A DNA stretch of 64,000 nucleotides from NCBI RefSeq assembly GCF_000421605.1, contig NZ_ATXI01000003.1, forward strand, positions 62,001-126,000, read 5' to 3'. Position numbers and translations under genes: made by a program. Shown here in pieces: positions 36,461 to 44,674 of the stretch. Below the pieces are notes generated by a model, which worked only from the letters and a program-made list of their open reading frames with translations, made no database searches and was not told where the DNA came from. The first letter of the stretch is position 1; every line of letters starts with the position of its first letter. The stretch is from Thermodesulfobacterium thermophilum DSM 1276 (GTDB taxonomy: Bacteria; Desulfobacterota; Thermodesulfobacteria; Thermodesulfobacteriales; Thermodesulfobacteriaceae).

Positions 36461-38824
36461 CTATTTTTTGGACCTTTTTGTTTTAGAGGTTTTAGAGGTT
36501 TTTACCTTTTCTTTACTTAGCTCGTAAAGCCTTTTAAGACCTTTGCTAACCTCTTTATGAAAACTTTCAGGCTTTTTTCCGGTAAGAAGCTCTATCACAT
36601 CGTCTATCGTTTCTACAGTATACACCTGAAAAACACCTTTCTTTATATCTTCCAAAACCTCGTCATCCAAAAGGAGATTATCAACATTTTGACGTGGTAT
36701 AATAACCCCTTGATTTCCTGTAAAATTTTTTATTTTACAAACCCGATAAAAGCCTTCTATCTTTTCTTTAATACCTCCTACAGGTTGGATATTACCAAAC
36801 TGATCGATAGATCCAGTGAGAGCAAGGTTTTGCTTGATAGGAATTTTTGATACTGCCGAAAGGATAGCCATAAGTTCTGCGGCTGAAGCACTATCTCCTT
36901 CTACCGGTTCATAAGCCTGTTCAAAAGTAAGGGTGCAAGAAAACTGAAGAGGAAAATTGGTACTATAACGATGGTAAAAATAGGAAGAAAGGATAAAAAC
37001 ACCCTTTAAGTGAATAGGTCCACTCATATCTATTTCTCTTTCTATGTTAACCACCCCTCGACTTCCAGGGAATACATTAGCGGTTATACGAGAAGGCCTA
37101 CCAAAACTGTAGTCTCCAAGCATATAAACACTGAGCCCGTTTATCTGACCAACCTTTTCACCCTCTACATCTATGATGATTTTTCCTTCTCTTATAAGCT
37201 CCCTTATCTTTTCCTCTATGATGTTAACCCTGTAAATTCGATCTCTAACAGCCTGTTTTATCTCTTTTTCTGTTATATATTGATTCGAAGAAAGGGTGCT
37301 TGCTTCTCTTAAAAGGTCGATCAAATCTTGTATGATTAAACTTATTTTCTGTTTATGGCCTGACTGATAAACCGCATACTTAAAGAGCTCGCTAAGACCT
37401 GAGCTATCAAGGTCTTTTAGCCCTTCTTCTTCTATTACTTTTTTTACAACCTTGGGAAATATAGATACCAGCTCTTCCTCTATAGAAACCACAGGTTCAA
37501 ACTCTGCTTTAAGTTTAAACAGCTGAGAAAACTCAGGGTCATAAAACATAAGAAGTTGGTAAAGGTAAGGATCTCCTATCAAAAAGACTTTAGCAGAAAA
37601 AGGCACTGGCTCTGGCAAGATACCTACATGAGGTACAGGAATTTCCTCTATCATACCTCCCATAAGATGAAGTTCTTTATGAAGAAGTGTCCTCTTTAAA
37701 AGAAACCATACATAGGGGTTTTTTAAAACCTCCCAAAGATCAAGGACTACATATCCTCCGTTAGCCTTATGAAGAATACCTGGAGCTAAGCTTAGATGAT
37801 CAGCATAAAGTATTCCCATCTCTGCCTTATAATTTATCTGTCCAAAAAGCCCTTTCAAAGTAGGTATCCTTTCATAAACTACAGGTGCACCCTCGGTTTC
37901 AGAATTATCAACCAGCACGTTTACCCTAAACATGTTTAACGCACGGTTGATGTTATTTTGAACCATTATATTACCTTTTAATTTTTCCCAATCTATAAAG
38001 ATTTGAATGTTTTTAACAATTTCTTGTTTAAAAGTTTTTAAGTATGTCTGAAATCCCTCAATCTTAGAAAATTCCTCTTCTAAAGTTTTACACGCTTTAT
38101 CCACCAAATTTTCAGCGATCTTTTGTCTTAATTTTAAAAGGTTTTCTCCTAAAATATTATCAAGCTCTCTTAATTTTCTCAGATAATCCCTAAACTTAGG
38201 TTCAAAAGCCTCAAGGTTTCTATGATATTCTTCTCTAAGCTGAGGATTGCTTAAAAATTCTTCCTGAGGAAGAGAGGTTTGTACCTTAAAGAGAGGCATT
38301 AACCTTACTCCTTCAGGACCGAAAAGAACCATCAGGTTATAAGATTTTGCCTCCTCTACTAATTGATTTATTACTTTCTCTTTTTGCAGGTCGATTTCCT
38401 TAGTAATTGCGTTTAACTCTTCTTCATACTCTTTACCTTCAAAAACTTTAAAAGTTTCTTTTTTTAAAAACTCTAAGATATTTTCTATATGCTCAGCCAG
38501 TTTTTTTCCATAACCAGAGGGTAGAATCAAAACCTTAGGTTTATACGGCTCTTGAAAATTATTGACATAGCAGATGTCTTTAGGAGTAGGTTTAGAAGAG
38601 GCTATCTCTCTTAGTCTTTTTAAAGTGTACCTACTTCTTCCTATACCATTAGGACCACACACATAGACGTTATAATCTTCTTTGTCGATGCTTAAGGCAA
38701 GGTCGAAGGTCTTTTCAACCCGTTTTTGTTTGAAATAACATTCCTCAACCTGAATATTCTCAGTACCAAAAGAAAACTCTATCCCTACTTTTAGATCTTT
38801 TTTTTCAACCTTTTGCCAGCCCAT
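36461..38824 (-). CDS. Lon-like ATP-dependent protease (S16 family, AAA_32 type)
   Basis: 787 residues. A divergent P-loop GPNGIGRS near residue 59 has Arg in place of Lys, seen in this subfamily. A long helical insert is followed by the LADHLSLAPGILHKANGGYVVLD region split over residues 342-368, and the S16 domain with catalytic Ser in EGDSASAAEL and Lys in PVGGIKEKI. This type is soluble and distinct from canonical LonA. It stands alone, flanked by non-coding spacers. Confidence 0.88.
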   Translation of the reverse strand: MGWQKVEKKDLKVGIEFSFGTENIQVEECYFKQKRVEKTFDLALSIDKEDYNVYVCGPNGIGRSRYTLKRLREIASSKPTPKDICYVNNFQEPYKPKVLILPSGYGKKLAEHIENILEFLKKETFKVFEGKEYEEELNAITKEIDLQKEKVINQLVEEAKSYNLMVLFGPEGVRLMPLFKVQTSLPQEEFLSNPQLREEYHRNLEAFEPKFRDYLRKLRELDNILGENLLKLRQKIAENLVDKACKTLEEEFSKIEGFQTYLKTFKQEIVKNIQIFIDWEKLKGNIMVQNNINRALNMFRVNVLVDNSETEGAPVVYERIPTLKGLFGQINYKAEMGILYADHLSLAPGILHKANGGYVVLDLWEVLKNPYVWFLLKRTLLHKELHLMGGMIEEIPVPHVGILPEPVPFSAKVFLIGDPYLYQLLMFYDPEFSQLFKLKAEFEPVVSIEEELVSIFPKVVKKVIEEEGLKDLDSSGLSELFKYAVYQSGHKQKISLIIQDLIDLLREASTLSSNQYITEKEIKQAVRDRIYRVNIIEEKIRELIREGKIIIDVEGEKVGQINGLSVYMLGDYSFGRPSRITANVFPGSRGVVNIEREIDMSGPIHLKGVFILSSYFYHRYSTNFPLQFSCTLTFEQAYEPVEGDSASAAELMAILSAVSKIPIKQNLALTGSIDQFGNIQPVGGIKEKIEGFYRVCKIKNFTGNQGVIIPRQNVDNLLLDDEVLEDIKKGVFQVYTVETIDDVIELLTGKKPESFHKEVSKGLKRLYELSKEKVKTSKTSKTKRSKK

Positions 38825-38973
38825 AATAATAGAAATTTTAAAATAAAAAAAACAAAAGACAAGACTTTTAAGGCAGGTGTTTTACAAATATTATAAAATC
38901 TCGATTGGCCCCGCCCCATTAATCATTACCACCTTCTTTTCGTAAAAATTCGGAAAAAGGTGCTTTCTAAGGA

Positions 38974-39001
38974 TTGACTTAAAAACTATAAAGTTTAAAC
39001 T
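38974..39001 (+). promoter_or_regulatory. Possible promoter of the glycine-zipper lipoprotein gene
   Basis: TTGACT at 38974-38979 with TAAACT 16 bases downstream (38996-39001). The -10 is 4 of 6. The strong ribosome site GAGGAGGGG lies just before ATG 39046. Confidence 0.4.
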
Positions 39002-39045
39002 TTAATATTAAAGCAGCTTTATTATACTCTCATGAGGAGGGGATC

Positions 39046-39459
39046 ATGAAAAACAAACTTATGCGTTGTTTGAGTTTTTTTATGGTTTTTTGTTTGATAG
39101 GGTATTTACTTACCGGATGTGTTCCTGAAACAAGTCAAAAAACTAAGGAAGGAGCTACGATAGGTGCTGTAGCTGGGGCAGTTTTAGGTGCCCTGATAGA
39201 TAAAAACAATCGTTGGAGAGGAACAGTTATCGGTGGGGTTATTGGTGGTATCATCGGAGGGACGGCTGGAAGCATCATGAACAAAGCAGCGGCTGAGGCA
39301 GCTACTACAGGAAAACCGGTAGAATATGTTAGCGAAGACCAGGCTCAAAAGGTTTATGCTACTCCTATAGGGAAAAAAGACAACTGCGAACAAGTAAAAG
39401 TACAATACTATGAATATGGAAAATTAGTAAAGGAAGAAATAAAAACCGTCTGCAATTAA
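39046..39459 (+). CDS. Glycine-zipper 2TM-domain lipoprotein
   Basis: 137 residues. Lipobox LTGC (cysteine near residue 25), then a glycine-zipper region, GATIGAVAGAVLGALI and GTVIGGVIGGIIGGTAG, forming two close-packed hydrophobic helices. The C-terminal part has CEQVKVQYYEYGK. Such proteins (Rickettsia 17-kDa-antigen-like) sit in the outer membrane with unknown function. It is alone on the plus strand between two minus-strand blocks. Confidence 0.82.
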   Translation: MKNKLMRCLSFFMVFCLIGYLLTGCVPETSQKTKEGATIGAVAGAVLGALIDKNNRWRGTVIGGVIGGIIGGTAGSIMNKAAAEAATTGKPVEYVSEDQAQKVYATPIGKKDNCEQVKVQYYEYGKLVKEEIKTVCN

Positions 39460-39478
39460 ACCATTCTATCTAAGCTTT

Positions 39479-40678
39479 CTATCTCAGTTGAGATAGGGCC
39501 TGCTTTATCCTATGGCAGGCCTCTTTTAAACTTTCTTCAGAGTTTGCAAAGGAAAGCCTTATAAAACGATCATCTCCAAAGGCTATCCCAGGAACAACAG
39601 CAACTCTTGCTTCATCTAATAGATATTCAGCTAAATCTAAAGAAGTAACGATTTCTTTTCCTTCTTTGGTTTTCTTTCCATAATAAGCTGAAACGTCAGC
39701 AAAAAGATAAAAAGCACCTTTAGGTTCGATAAACTTTATACCAGGAATTTTTTTCAATTCTTCAGAAAGCACCTTTGCTCTTTTAGCAAAAACACGGCAC
39801 ATCTTTTCTACCTCTTCCTGAGAAGAGGTAAGAGCGGTTTCACAGGCTTTCTGGGCAAAGCTGGTAGCATGAGAAGTGCTCTGGCCCTGTATGTTAGCAC
39901 AGATTTTTATTATCTCCTTTGGTCCAACAAGCCAACCTATCCTCCAACCGGTCATGGCATAGGTTTTAGAAACCCCGTTTACTATAAAAACCCTTTCTTT
40001 AAGATCTGGGGCCACAGATAATATGTTTTTAGGTGGCGCAAAGTCAAACCTTAGTTTATCATAAATGTCATCACTTAGTACCCAAATGTCTTTTCCTCTT
40101 AACAATTCTGCAAGGTCTTTTAAAAATCTATCAGAGTAAATACAGCCTGTAGGATTTGAAGGGCTGTTAAGAATAATACCTACGGTATTAGAATTAATAG
40201 CTACCTCGATATCACTGATAGATGGCTCAAAGTTATTGGCCATGTCAGAGGGGATAAACTTTGGAGTACCTCCAGCTAACTCAACCATCGCAGGATAAGA
40301 AACCCAGTAAGGAGAAAGAATTAAAACCTCGTCTCCTTTATCAACCAAGGCTAATAGCAAGTTAAAGATAGCTTGTTTTGCTCCTGTAGTTACCAATACC
40401 TCTTCTGGTGTGTATTCAAACCCATAGTCTGACTTTATCCTTTCACATATAGCCTTCCTTAAACTTAAAAGTCCAGGGGTTGGGATATACTTAGTTAAAC
40501 CCTCATCCAAAGCTTTCTTACAACTCTCTTTAATGTAAGATGGGGTGTCAAAATCTGGCTCCCCTGCAGAAAGATTTATCACGTCAATCCCTTGGGCTTT
40601 TAGGGCTTTGGCCTTTGCATCTACCGCTAAAGTAGCAGAGGGTTTTAAATTTTTAGCTCTTTCAGAAAGTTTAAACAT
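39479..40678 (-). CDS. Class I aminotransferase (aspartate aminotransferase-like)
   Basis: 399 residues, fold type I PLP enzyme. The PLP lysine is in NGVSKTYAMTGWRIGW near residue 235, with NSPSNPTGCIY near residue 170 and the C-terminal FIRLSFANS arginine motif. Closest to the AspB/AspC 1-beta subgroup acting on aspartate and sometimes prephenate. Specificity is not certain. Confidence 0.92.
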   Translation of the reverse strand: MFKLSERAKNLKPSATLAVDAKAKALKAQGIDVINLSAGEPDFDTPSYIKESCKKALDEGLTKYIPTPGLLSLRKAICERIKSDYGFEYTPEEVLVTTGAKQAIFNLLLALVDKGDEVLILSPYWVSYPAMVELAGGTPKFIPSDMANNFEPSISDIEVAINSNTVGIILNSPSNPTGCIYSDRFLKDLAELLRGKDIWVLSDDIYDKLRFDFAPPKNILSVAPDLKERVFIVNGVSKTYAMTGWRIGWLVGPKEIIKICANIQGQSTSHATSFAQKACETALTSSQEEVEKMCRVFAKRAKVLSEELKKIPGIKFIEPKGAFYLFADVSAYYGKKTKEGKEIVTSLDLAEYLLDEARVAVVPGIAFGDDRFIRLSFANSEESLKEACHRIKQALSQLR

Positions 40679-40716
40679 AACGCTACTCCATCAATCTTTT
40701 TATCTTATTAAGATTC

Positions 40717-41499
40717 TTATTCGAGCTTTCCAACTCCTGTAGCTTTAAATTCTACCACTACTTGAACTGGTCTGTCAACAGGTAAGGGAGAGGCGGTTTT
40801 CAAACATCTTTCCACGGCAGAATTAAACTCCCCAACCGAGGATTTTTTGACAAAAGTATAACTTAACACCCTTCCGTCAGACCCAATGTGTATCCTTACC
40901 ATAGCTATTAAGTCCTTCTGAGTTCTTAAATAAATAGGAATTTCAAAATGGTTCTGCAACTTCCTTTTTATCAAAAGTAGATATTCTTGACTTAAAGCTT
41001 GACCACCTGCTTTAAAACCGTAGGTTCCCTGACCTAAAGAGTACCCTGTACTTCCTCCATGACTGCCTTGCTGTTCTATCCTATAGTTTGCACTCACTCC
41101 TTCTTTAGCTTTCTTTTTTAGACTCGCAATCTTTTTGTTTAAAAGACCTAATTCTTCTGTTGTAGTTTCTACCTCTTTTTGTTTTGACTTTGTAATCTTG
41201 CTTAATCTTTCTTCCAATAACTTCTCCTCTTCAATTTCCCTTATGCCAGATTTTTCTTCTCTTTTAGATAATGCCTCTTTAGATTGAGACTGACTTTGTT
41301 CAAACTTAGTTTCAACCAAAGGTCCAGAGGCTGGTTGAATGTTAAAATTTTCTGAGGTCATAACATTAGAAACTAATTTTACTTTTAAAGTCTCAGGTGT
41401 TTTAGAAAAAAACTGGAGGTTAGAAAAAAGTAAAAATAAAAAACAAAAGTTTAAAAATAAAGAAAGAACATAATAACCCAAGTTGTATCTTATAAACAT
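40717..41499 (-). CDS. TonB-like energy transducer (TonB C-terminal domain)
   Basis: 260 residues. One N-terminal membrane helix (about 9-28), a charged, helix-rich periplasmic linker, and a TonB/TolA C-terminal domain with PIYLRTQKDLIAMVRIHIG and DGRVLSYTFVKKSSVG. It would transmit the proton-motive force to outer-membrane receptors or act as TolA. Follows the ExbD/TolR gene by 5 bases. Confidence 0.84.
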   Translation of the reverse strand: MFIRYNLGYYVLSLFLNFCFLFLLFSNLQFFSKTPETLKVKLVSNVMTSENFNIQPASGPLVETKFEQSQSQSKEALSKREEKSGIREIEEEKLLEERLSKITKSKQKEVETTTEELGLLNKKIASLKKKAKEGVSANYRIEQQGSHGGSTGYSLGQGTYGFKAGGQALSQEYLLLIKRKLQNHFEIPIYLRTQKDLIAMVRIHIGSDGRVLSYTFVKKSSVGEFNSAVERCLKTASPLPVDRPVQVVVEFKATGVGKLE

Positions 41500-41504
41500 G
41501 GTAT

Positions 41505-41906
41505 TTATTGTTGTTCAGATTGCGTTAACAATCCTAATTCTGAAAACCCAGCTTTTTTTAATTCAGAAAGCACCTTAGCTACTATACCATAAGGACAATC
41601 TTTATCAGCTTCTATCTGAATTTCTTTGGCTAACTCTCTTTGCTTTGCTTCTTCAGCCCATTTGGATAAAACTTCTAAACTCACCTCTTGTCCATAAAGC
41701 TTGATCTTTCCTTCTTTGGTGATGGTAATCTTGATTGGCTGAACTTCCTTTTGGGTTATAGGGAAATTTTTGGTTTTAGGAAGTTCTACTTCAATCCCAG
41801 AGGTCATAAGAGGAGCGGTTATCATGAAGATGATAAGGATCACCAAAACTACATCAACCAAAGGGATGATGTTTATTTCTCCCTGAAGGTCTTTTCCTAT
41901 TTTCAT
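41505..41906 (-). CDS. ExbD/TolR biopolymer transport protein
   Basis: 133 residues. One membrane helix near residues 14-34 carrying the essential aspartate in IIPLVDVVLVILIIFM, then a periplasmic domain. Works with ExbB/TolQ, which is not adjacent. The upstream neighbour is the YkgJ-like gene, 15 bases away. Confidence 0.9.
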   Translation of the reverse strand: MKIGKDLQGEINIIPLVDVVLVILIIFMITAPLMTSGIEVELPKTKNFPITQKEVQPIKITITKEGKIKLYGQEVSLEVLSKWAEEAKQRELAKEIQIEADKDCPYGIVAKVLSELKKAGFSELGLLTQSEQQ

Positions 41907-41921
41907 CAGCCTACAAAGTTA

Positions 41922-42647
41922 TTACCATAAGTCTTCTTCCGAAAGAAGAACGTCTCGAATGTGAATTATTCCCTTTTCTAAAAGTTTTTCTTCAGGAAGT
42001 TCAAGGTCTGCCTTAGAAAAACCTGTTACCTCAGCTTTTTTTATCATCTCTTTTAATTCAGGTAAATTATAAGAAAACAAAAATATAAGTTCAAGTACAT
42101 CGGCGTTTAAAGGAGTGTCTATAAATTTCTGTCTTTTTGACACCACTTCAGCCCAAAGGTCATTATAGTATAAATATTCTTCTAATCCTTGCTCTTTAAT
42201 ATATTCCACAACCTTGATAACCTTGGGTTCATAGTGACCTTTGCAATGGGTTTCTCTTATGATTTTAAAGATTTCCTGCTTTTCTCCTTTTTGGTCTTTG
42301 CTGATGTATCTTGCTAAAGGATAGAGCCTGCAAGAAGCAGGCCTATCCTGATAAACCTTACAACCTTCCTTTTCATCTAAAAAGGGACAGGCCATCGAAT
42401 AGGGATCCATGTTAACAGAAATAACCGGAAGTTGGGTCACCTCACCGATGTAGGCCTCTCCAAACTTTTCTACAAACTCCTCAACTGAGAGGTTTAATGC
42501 TTTTCTTAATCTTAAGAAATCATAGGGGGTAAGTACAAGTTTTACGTCATAGCAACAGCGGTTAAAACATATAATCCCTTTATAACAAGCAAACTTTATC
42601 TGGTCTTCAAGGGTAAAATCCTTGGGGTCAAAAATAAACTGGTGCAT
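41922..42647 (-). CDS. YkgJ-family cysteine-cluster protein
   Basis: 241 residues. Cysteines in CYKGIICFNRCCYDVKL near residue 22, CPFLDEKEGC near residue 87 and PASCRLYPL near residue 103 form the metal-binding cluster of the CxxxCxxCC (YkgJ/FliB-like) family. Its function is unknown; zinc or Fe-S binding is presumed. Overlaps the aldolase/phosphatase stop by 1 base. Confidence 0.8.
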   Translation of the reverse strand: MHQFIFDPKDFTLEDQIKFACYKGIICFNRCCYDVKLVLTPYDFLRLRKALNLSVEEFVEKFGEAYIGEVTQLPVISVNMDPYSMACPFLDEKEGCKVYQDRPASCRLYPLARYISKDQKGEKQEIFKIIRETHCKGHYEPKVIKVVEYIKEQGLEEYLYYNDLWAEVVSKRQKFIDTPLNADVLELIFLFSYNLPELKEMIKKAEVTGFSKADLELPEEKLLEKGIIHIRDVLLSEEDLW

Positions 42648-43786
42648 TATTCTGCTATTTCTCCTTCAGAAGAAAATTTAGGTCTTTCTGTTTCTACCAG
42701 CTTAAACCTATCTTTTAGCTTTTCAAGCACCTTAGGAAGGGTGGTATATTCCATCTCTTCAGGAGGAAGTCTGTGAGGTTCAAAAATTCCTTGACGCCTT
42801 AGAATATCTGACATCTTGTTACATTCTTCTCTTGCGTGATCAAAGGCAGGGTCATCAAACAAGTCAGATGGTCCGATCAAATACCCATCTGCTATCTGAT
42901 AACCCGCTGCTATCACACGAGGAGGCCCGTCAAACCTGGTGGGTTTAGCATTTTTAAAAGCAACTGGCATAAGAGGACCGGTATGAGACCCTCTCATCCA
43001 TCCTTCTACCAGCCAAGGCCTTGCAAAAGGCTCTAAAATCTCACCTACGGCTGGAAAACCGCTCTGAGCTCTAACGATAAGCACTGGGTCGTCTTTTCCC
43101 ACATACCTTCCTGCCATAAAAGAAAGTTTCTGAGTAGAAGCAGCGGCTGCTATCTCTCCGTCAGATTTTCTATAGACAGCCCTTACTACATACCTACTGG
43201 TAGCACCTATAAAAACCAAAAGGTCATAAAGCTCTTCAGGGGTTTTTAGTTGGATACCCATACCGGTATAGGCATCCATCACGTCGAAAATAAAACCTTC
43301 ATGCATAGAAGGGTCTATCACCAGCCCTGCAGTGTTCATAGGGTCAGCAAACATCTCATAAAGTGGTAAGTTCCAGGCACTGGGAGAGGTTTTGTCTGCA
43401 AAAAACACAATAACAGGTTCGCTTTTCCTTTCTACAAACTCCATCTCTGCTATCCCTGGTCCCATTCCCTTAACATTACCTGAAAAAGCCTCAGCCAAAA
43501 GGTCTTGTCCTGCTCCATACATCTTTAATTTTTTAGCAACCTCTGTCCCTTCCTTAAAGGCATTCCATGCAAGCTCATGTACCTCTGAAGAATCAACCCC
43601 TTTAGTATGGGTCATAACTAAAGCTATATCATCTCCACAAACCAAAACAGAAAGGTCTCTTATTATCCCTTTATCTTTTCCCTCTTCAGCTACTTCCCTA
43701 ACCTTGGCAAGCACATCTTTATGGACAGAAGAATGACCTACAAACCCACCGATATCAGCCTTTATAACCGATAATGTAAGCCTCAT
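42647..43786 (-). CDS. fbp: Bifunctional fructose-1,6-bisphosphate aldolase/phosphatase (class V FBPase)
   Basis: 379 residues, the typical length. GGFVGHSSVH near residue 12, MTHTKGVDSSEVHELAW near residue 58, the AMMEGFIFDVMDAY-like stretch and VRAVYRKSDGEIA near residue 205 match the archaeal/thermophile enzyme that condenses triose phosphates and dephosphorylates the product, making gluconeogenesis irreversible. It is a marker of thermophilic autotrophs. ATG 43786 has AAGGAGGTTGAT. Confidence 0.94.
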   Translation of the reverse strand: MRLTLSVIKADIGGFVGHSSVHKDVLAKVREVAEEGKDKGIIRDLSVLVCGDDIALVMTHTKGVDSSEVHELAWNAFKEGTEVAKKLKMYGAGQDLLAEAFSGNVKGMGPGIAEMEFVERKSEPVIVFFADKTSPSAWNLPLYEMFADPMNTAGLVIDPSMHEGFIFDVMDAYTGMGIQLKTPEELYDLLVFIGATSRYVVRAVYRKSDGEIAAAASTQKLSFMAGRYVGKDDPVLIVRAQSGFPAVGEILEPFARPWLVEGWMRGSHTGPLMPVAFKNAKPTRFDGPPRVIAAGYQIADGYLIGPSDLFDDPAFDHAREECNKMSDILRRQGIFEPHRLPPEEMEYTTLPKVLEKLKDRFKLVETERPKFSSEGEIAE

Positions 43787-43838
43787 ATCAACCTCCTTTA
43801 CAAATTTTAATTTTTACCGAAAATAAATAAAATAAGAC

Positions 43839-43867
43839 TTGAATGAATTATAGCACATACTTATAAA
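43839..43867 (+). promoter_or_regulatory. Promoter for the FlhB-C gene, near-leaderless
   Basis: TTGAAT at 43839-43844, 17-base spacer, TATAAA at 43862-43867. The predicted start near 43874 is only about 7 bases before ATG 43881, and no Shine-Dalgarno precedes the ATG. It overlaps the divergent promoter at 43847-43875. Confidence 0.6.
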
Positions 43868-43875
43868 AATGTAAA
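43847..43875 (-). promoter_or_regulatory. Promoter for the aldolase/phosphatase-YkgJ-ExbD-TonB unit
   Basis: Minus-strand TTTACA (43875-43870), 17-base spacer, perfect TATAAT (43852-43847). The leader would be about 55 bases and carries the strong ribosome site. Interleaves with the plus-strand promoter listed above. Confidence 0.65.
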
Positions 43876-43880
43876 CCAAA

Positions 43881-44177
43881 ATGGAAGACCAAAACAAAGA
43901 AAAAACAGCAGTAGCCATTAAATACGAGCCAGGAGATGAGGCTCCTAAGGTAATAGCCAAAGGAAAAGGATATCTTGCTGACCTTATACTCGAGATAGCT
44001 AAAAACCATAACATCCCAATTAAAAAAGACTCTAAACTGGTACAACAACTGTATAAGATCGAATTAGAAAAACCTATACCTCCAGAACTTTATCAAACAG
44101 TAGCTGCTGTATTAGCCTGGGCTTATAATTTAAATCAAAAATTAAAAGAAAAATTTATCAAAAATTTTTCAAAATAA
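43881..44177 (+). CDS. Stand-alone FlhB C-terminal-like protein
   Basis: 98 residues that match the cytoplasmic C-terminal domain of the flagellar/type III export switch protein FlhB, beginning just after where the NPTH cleavage site would be: [20 protein letters not shown], then [16 protein letters not shown]. Free-standing copies (YlqH/FhlX-like) occur in bacteria and can replace the cleaved FlhB tail. No flagellar genes are near. Predicted to be translated from an almost leaderless mRNA. Confidence 0.85.
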   Translation: MEDQNKEKTAVAIKYEPGDEAPKVIAKGKGYLADLILEIAKNHNIPIKKDSKLVQQLYKIELEKPIPPELYQTVAAVLAWAYNLNQKLKEKFIKNFSK

Positions 44178-44181
44178 ACAC

Positions 44182-44209
44182 TTGTCAATTTTAAAAAATT
44201 CGTTATAAC
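44182..44209 (+). promoter_or_regulatory. Promoter for the GcvH-like/fabD unit
   Basis: TTGTCA at 44182-44187, 16-base spacer, TATAAC at 44204-44209. Both are 5 of 6. The ATG at 44243 is preceded by a GGAGG ribosome site. Confidence 0.6.
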
Positions 44210-44242
44210 ACTCTTTTAATTACAATCTCACGGAGGTTTTTT

Positions 44243-44674
44243 ATGTTTAAGGTCCCTGAAGATAGACTATATACCGAAGGGCATCTCTGGGTGAAAAAAA
44301 AGAAGAAAAAAATAGTAAGATCAGGTATAACCGAATATTTTATCTTAAAAAATATGGAGATAATCGATATTGACCTTCCTGAAGAGGAAGAAGAGTTTGA
44401 AAAAAATGAAATTTTTGGAAGTATCGAAACCATAGAGCAAGTTTTCGACCTTCTGATGCCTGTTTCTGGAAAAATCGTAAAGGTTAACGAAAAAGTTTTA
44501 GAAGACATAGAAATACTTAACGAGGACCCTCTTGATGAAGGATGGCTTATCGAAATAGAGATGACCAACCCGGCTGAACTTGAGGAACTTTTACCTCCAG
44601 AGGATTACGAGCTTCGGCTTGAAGATTTAGAAGATGTTGGACCAGAAAAATTTTTGGAGGAAGAAGAAGAATGA
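44243..44674 (+). CDS. GcvH-like protein lacking the lipoylation lysine
   Basis: 143 residues. The start (TEGHLWVK) and the core GSIETIEQVFDLLMPVSGKI align with glycine cleavage H proteins, whose site reads ESVKAASD...PVSGEI. The position of the lipoyl lysine is Glu65 here. An acidic tail (LEEEEE) follows. It therefore should not carry lipoate in the normal way; it may be a structural or regulatory paralogue. Stop overlaps the fabD start by 4 bases, tying it to fatty-acid synthesis. Confidence 0.75.
   Translation: MFKVPEDRLYTEGHLWVKKKKKKIVRSGITEYFILKNMEIIDIDLPEEEEEFEKNEIFGSIETIEQVFDLLMPVSGKIVKVNEKVLEDIEILNEDPLDEGWLIEIEMTNPAELEELLPPEDYELRLEDLEDVGPEKFLEEEEE

Noticed and set aside
36461-38824. 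Broken P-loop (GPNGIGRS) as evidence that the Lon-like protein is inactive
   Set aside because: Arg instead of Lys is common in this subfamily and the Ser-Lys protease dyad is intact.
38905-38925. GC-rich patch near 38910 that might be a terminator
   Set aside because: No inverted repeat pairs it, and no T-run follows.
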